From Cryomorphaceae bacterium (GTDB taxonomy: Bacteria; Bacteroidota; Bacteroidia; Flavobacteriales_D; Crocinitomicaceae): a stretch of 8,907 nt of DNA. How positions within the stretch are numbered: the first letter of the stretch is position 1; each line of letters begins with the position of its first letter. Position numbers and translations under genes: made by a program. Where the stretch lies: contig JAIXRD010000230.1 of assembly GCA_027485365.1 (NCBI GenBank), positions 1 to 8,907 of the forward strand, written 5' to 3'. The notes under the pieces were generated by a model, which searched no databases, was not told where the DNA came from, and was given only the letters and a program-made list of their open reading frames with translations. Positions 7,623 through 8,907 of the stretch are shown piece by piece.

Positions 7623-8907
7623 TTATCGAATTAAATGCACAAACCCATGACCTCTTATACCAGTTTTGGTTGTGAATTTATAGGTATAGACGCCATCCAC
7701 CAGCTCATTTCCTAAGGTGTTTTTCCCATCCCAATTGTTTTGGTAATTGCTTGTTGAGAAAACAACATTACCCCAGCGGTTGAGAATGATGACTTCCGTG
7801 TTTTCGGGTAAATTTTCAATTTCAAACAAATCGTTTATACCGTCACTGTTTGGAGTGATTACGTTCGGAAAAGAAAAGTTATTCTCATTGTCACAATTTT
7901 CAAATTCGATAAGCAACTGATCAGCACAGATATTACCCTCCCCGCAAGTTCCAGATATGAAAGTTAAAGAAGTGACATTACCAAAACTTTCATCACATAA
8001 CACACTTCCTAATTGCGCTCCGGTCTGTTTATCTATTTCAACCAATGTTGCTGACGGACTTACAGCCCACAACTTGTTTTGTATTTCATCATAGGCAAGG
8101 CCGCGCATTCCCGAGGCAGTGTTTCCAATCAAGGAAATGGACGCATTGGATGGATTGATCTGATAGAGTTTGCCATTGTCTGTTATTCCATAAAGCAGAT
8201 CTAAGTCCGGGTCGTATGCCAAACCGTTAAATCCATCGTCAGGCGTGTAGAAAAATCCGTCATTAGCCACAAGATTCAGATTTCCGATTGTATCAAGAGC
8301 ACCAGTCACCGGATTTATGCTGTAGAGCAATTGATCTAATAATTGCCCGGAATTTATTTCGGACATCCCGACAGCGTAGAAAATGTCGTTTTCATTGTCG
8401 TATTCCCCGGCATAAAATTGATGGTTCGGGTAGCTAAAAATGTCGTCAACAGCTCCTGTCGTTGGATTGATACTCGATAGCATTGGAGCGGTAACTATAT
8501 TTGAAAGGCCGTATAAGAGACAATCTGCAGATCTAAATCCCATAGCCGTCCAGTCTTTTCCAGTGTTTTCCTGAATAGAGTCGATACTTCCATCTAACGG
8601 ATTGATGTAAAACAAAATGTCCTCACTGGAATGATCGTAGGCAAGAAGTCCAGAAGGTACAGTTGTTGTAGACGCCAGTGACACCTCCAAACCAATTAGC
8701 GAGGAACCGGAATTGTATTCATTTTGTGATGGGATATAAAGCGGATTTGCAACGGTATTGGAAGGTAAAAAAGTCCCGCTTCCAGACCATTCTAAATTAC
8801 TTATGTTCTGAAAACCACTCAAATCAGCTCCCAGCTGAATGGTATCATTCAAACATGCTGCAATAGGGTCTCCCAAATCGAAACCTTCACAAGGAGAAGG
8901 TGATTCA
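7623..8907 (-). CDS. Secreted propeller protein with T9SS type B sorting domain, N-terminus missing at window edge
   Basis: The frame is open to the right edge (the edge reads ESPSPCEGFDLGDPIAACLN), so this is the 3' part of a longer gene. The TTG at 8876 that could be taken as a start is not one: no signal peptide follows, and coding sequence continues upstream. After a stretch resembling a PKD/Ig-like region (CLNDTIQLGADLSG ... LEWSGSGTF) comes a propeller-like body with at least five repeats built on INPxTGxxDxI: YINPLDGSIDSI, SINPTTGAVDDI, YSINPVTGALDTI, YQINPSNASISLI and VEIDKQTGAQLGSV. Several of these are preceded by GLAYD-type strands. The last 82 residues are the type B sorting domain (FPNVITPNSDGINDLFEI ... 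GHGFVHLIR), identical at 73 of 82 positions to that of the next gene. The body itself is unlike the two neighbours. The product is exported via T9SS; its function is unknown. Confidence 0.92.
   Translation of the reverse strand, partial: ESPSPCEGFDLGDPIAACLNDTIQLGADLSGFQNISNLEWSGSGTFLPSNTVANPLYIPSQNEYNSGSSLIGLEVSLASTTTVPSGLLAYDHSSEDILFYINPLDGSIDSIQENTGKDWTAMGFRSADCLLYGLSNIVTAPMLSSINPTTGAVDDIFSYPNHQFYAGEYDNENDIFYAVGMSEINSGQLLDQLLYSINPVTGALDTIGNLNLVANDGFFYTPDDGFNGLAYDPDLDLLYGITDNGKLYQINPSNASISLIGNTASGMRGLAYDEIQNKLWAVSPSATLVEIDKQTGAQLGSVLCDESFGNVTSLTFISGTCGEGNICADQLLIEFENCDNENNFSFPNVITPNSDGINDLFEIENLPENTEVIILNRWGNVVFSTSNYQNNWDGKNTLGNELVDGVYTYKFTTKTGIRGHGFVHLIR
7672..7749 (-). repeat. 78-bp direct repeat, copy 2, in the sorting-domain coding region of the truncated right-hand gene
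   Basis: This is identical base for base to 5942-6019, including third codon positions, although the two proteins differ in their bodies. Such silent-site identity points to recent duplication of the domain or to gene conversion between neighbours. Confidence 0.9.

Noticed and set aside
8874..8876. TTG as the start of the right-hand secreted-protein gene
   Set aside because: The frame stays open to the window edge with protein-like sequence (CEGFDLGDP), and no signal peptide follows the TTG. The gene is cut by the window, not started here.
1..8907. CRISPR array, tRNA/rRNA gene, insertion sequence, phage gene or new defence system
   Set aside because: There are no short regularly spaced repeats, no structured RNA signatures, no transposase-like frames and no nuclease or immunity domains. 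The only repeats are within homologous coding regions. The window looks like ordinary Bacteroidota chromosome with secreted-protein genes.

Overview
The window reads as chromosomal DNA from a Bacteroidota member, most likely a flavobacterium. It is AT-rich. It carries secreted proteins with the type IX secretion (T9SS) type B C-terminal domain, a lipoprotein with a Bacteroidota-style surface-export signal, and a promoter of the Bacteroidota sigma type (TTTG-N19-TAnnTTTn). No Shine-Dalgarno-like sequences stand out. Every gene I can support lies on the minus strand, so transcription runs from the right edge to the left edge. I identify no organism beyond this level.

Right half (4064-8907): three consecutive genes for large secreted, propeller-like proteins, each ending in an 82-residue T9SS type B sorting domain. 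The rightmost gene is cut by the window edge and lacks its N-terminus. It lies only 5 bp upstream of the middle gene. The middle and left genes are full-length paralogues with the same order: signal peptide, propeller-like domain, PKD domain, sorting domain. They are separated by 125 bp. The rightmost protein has a different body but nearly the same sorting domain, and 78 bp of that domain is identical at DNA level to the middle gene.

Middle (2398-3975): an AraC-family regulator followed after 3 bp by a short-chain dehydrogenase/reductase, clearly one transcription unit. A well-spaced promoter upstream of the regulator argues that translation starts at the ATG at 3975, not at the upstream TTG that gives the longest reading frame.

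Left (1-2397): a 246-bp non-coding stretch that appears to hold the decayed, frameshifted 3' end of a gene, then a complete M13 (neprilysin/PepO-type) zinc metallopeptidase lipoprotein, then the start of a small membrane-protein-like reading frame cut by the window edge.

The genes look like three independent modules (surface cargo, regulator plus oxidoreductase, envelope peptidase) rather than one pathway. I see no RNA genes, CRISPR arrays, insertion sequences or phage genes, and no convincing new multi-gene system. The most interesting signals are the homogenised sorting domains in the secreted-protein array, the gene remnant, and the promoter and start-site correction of the regulator.
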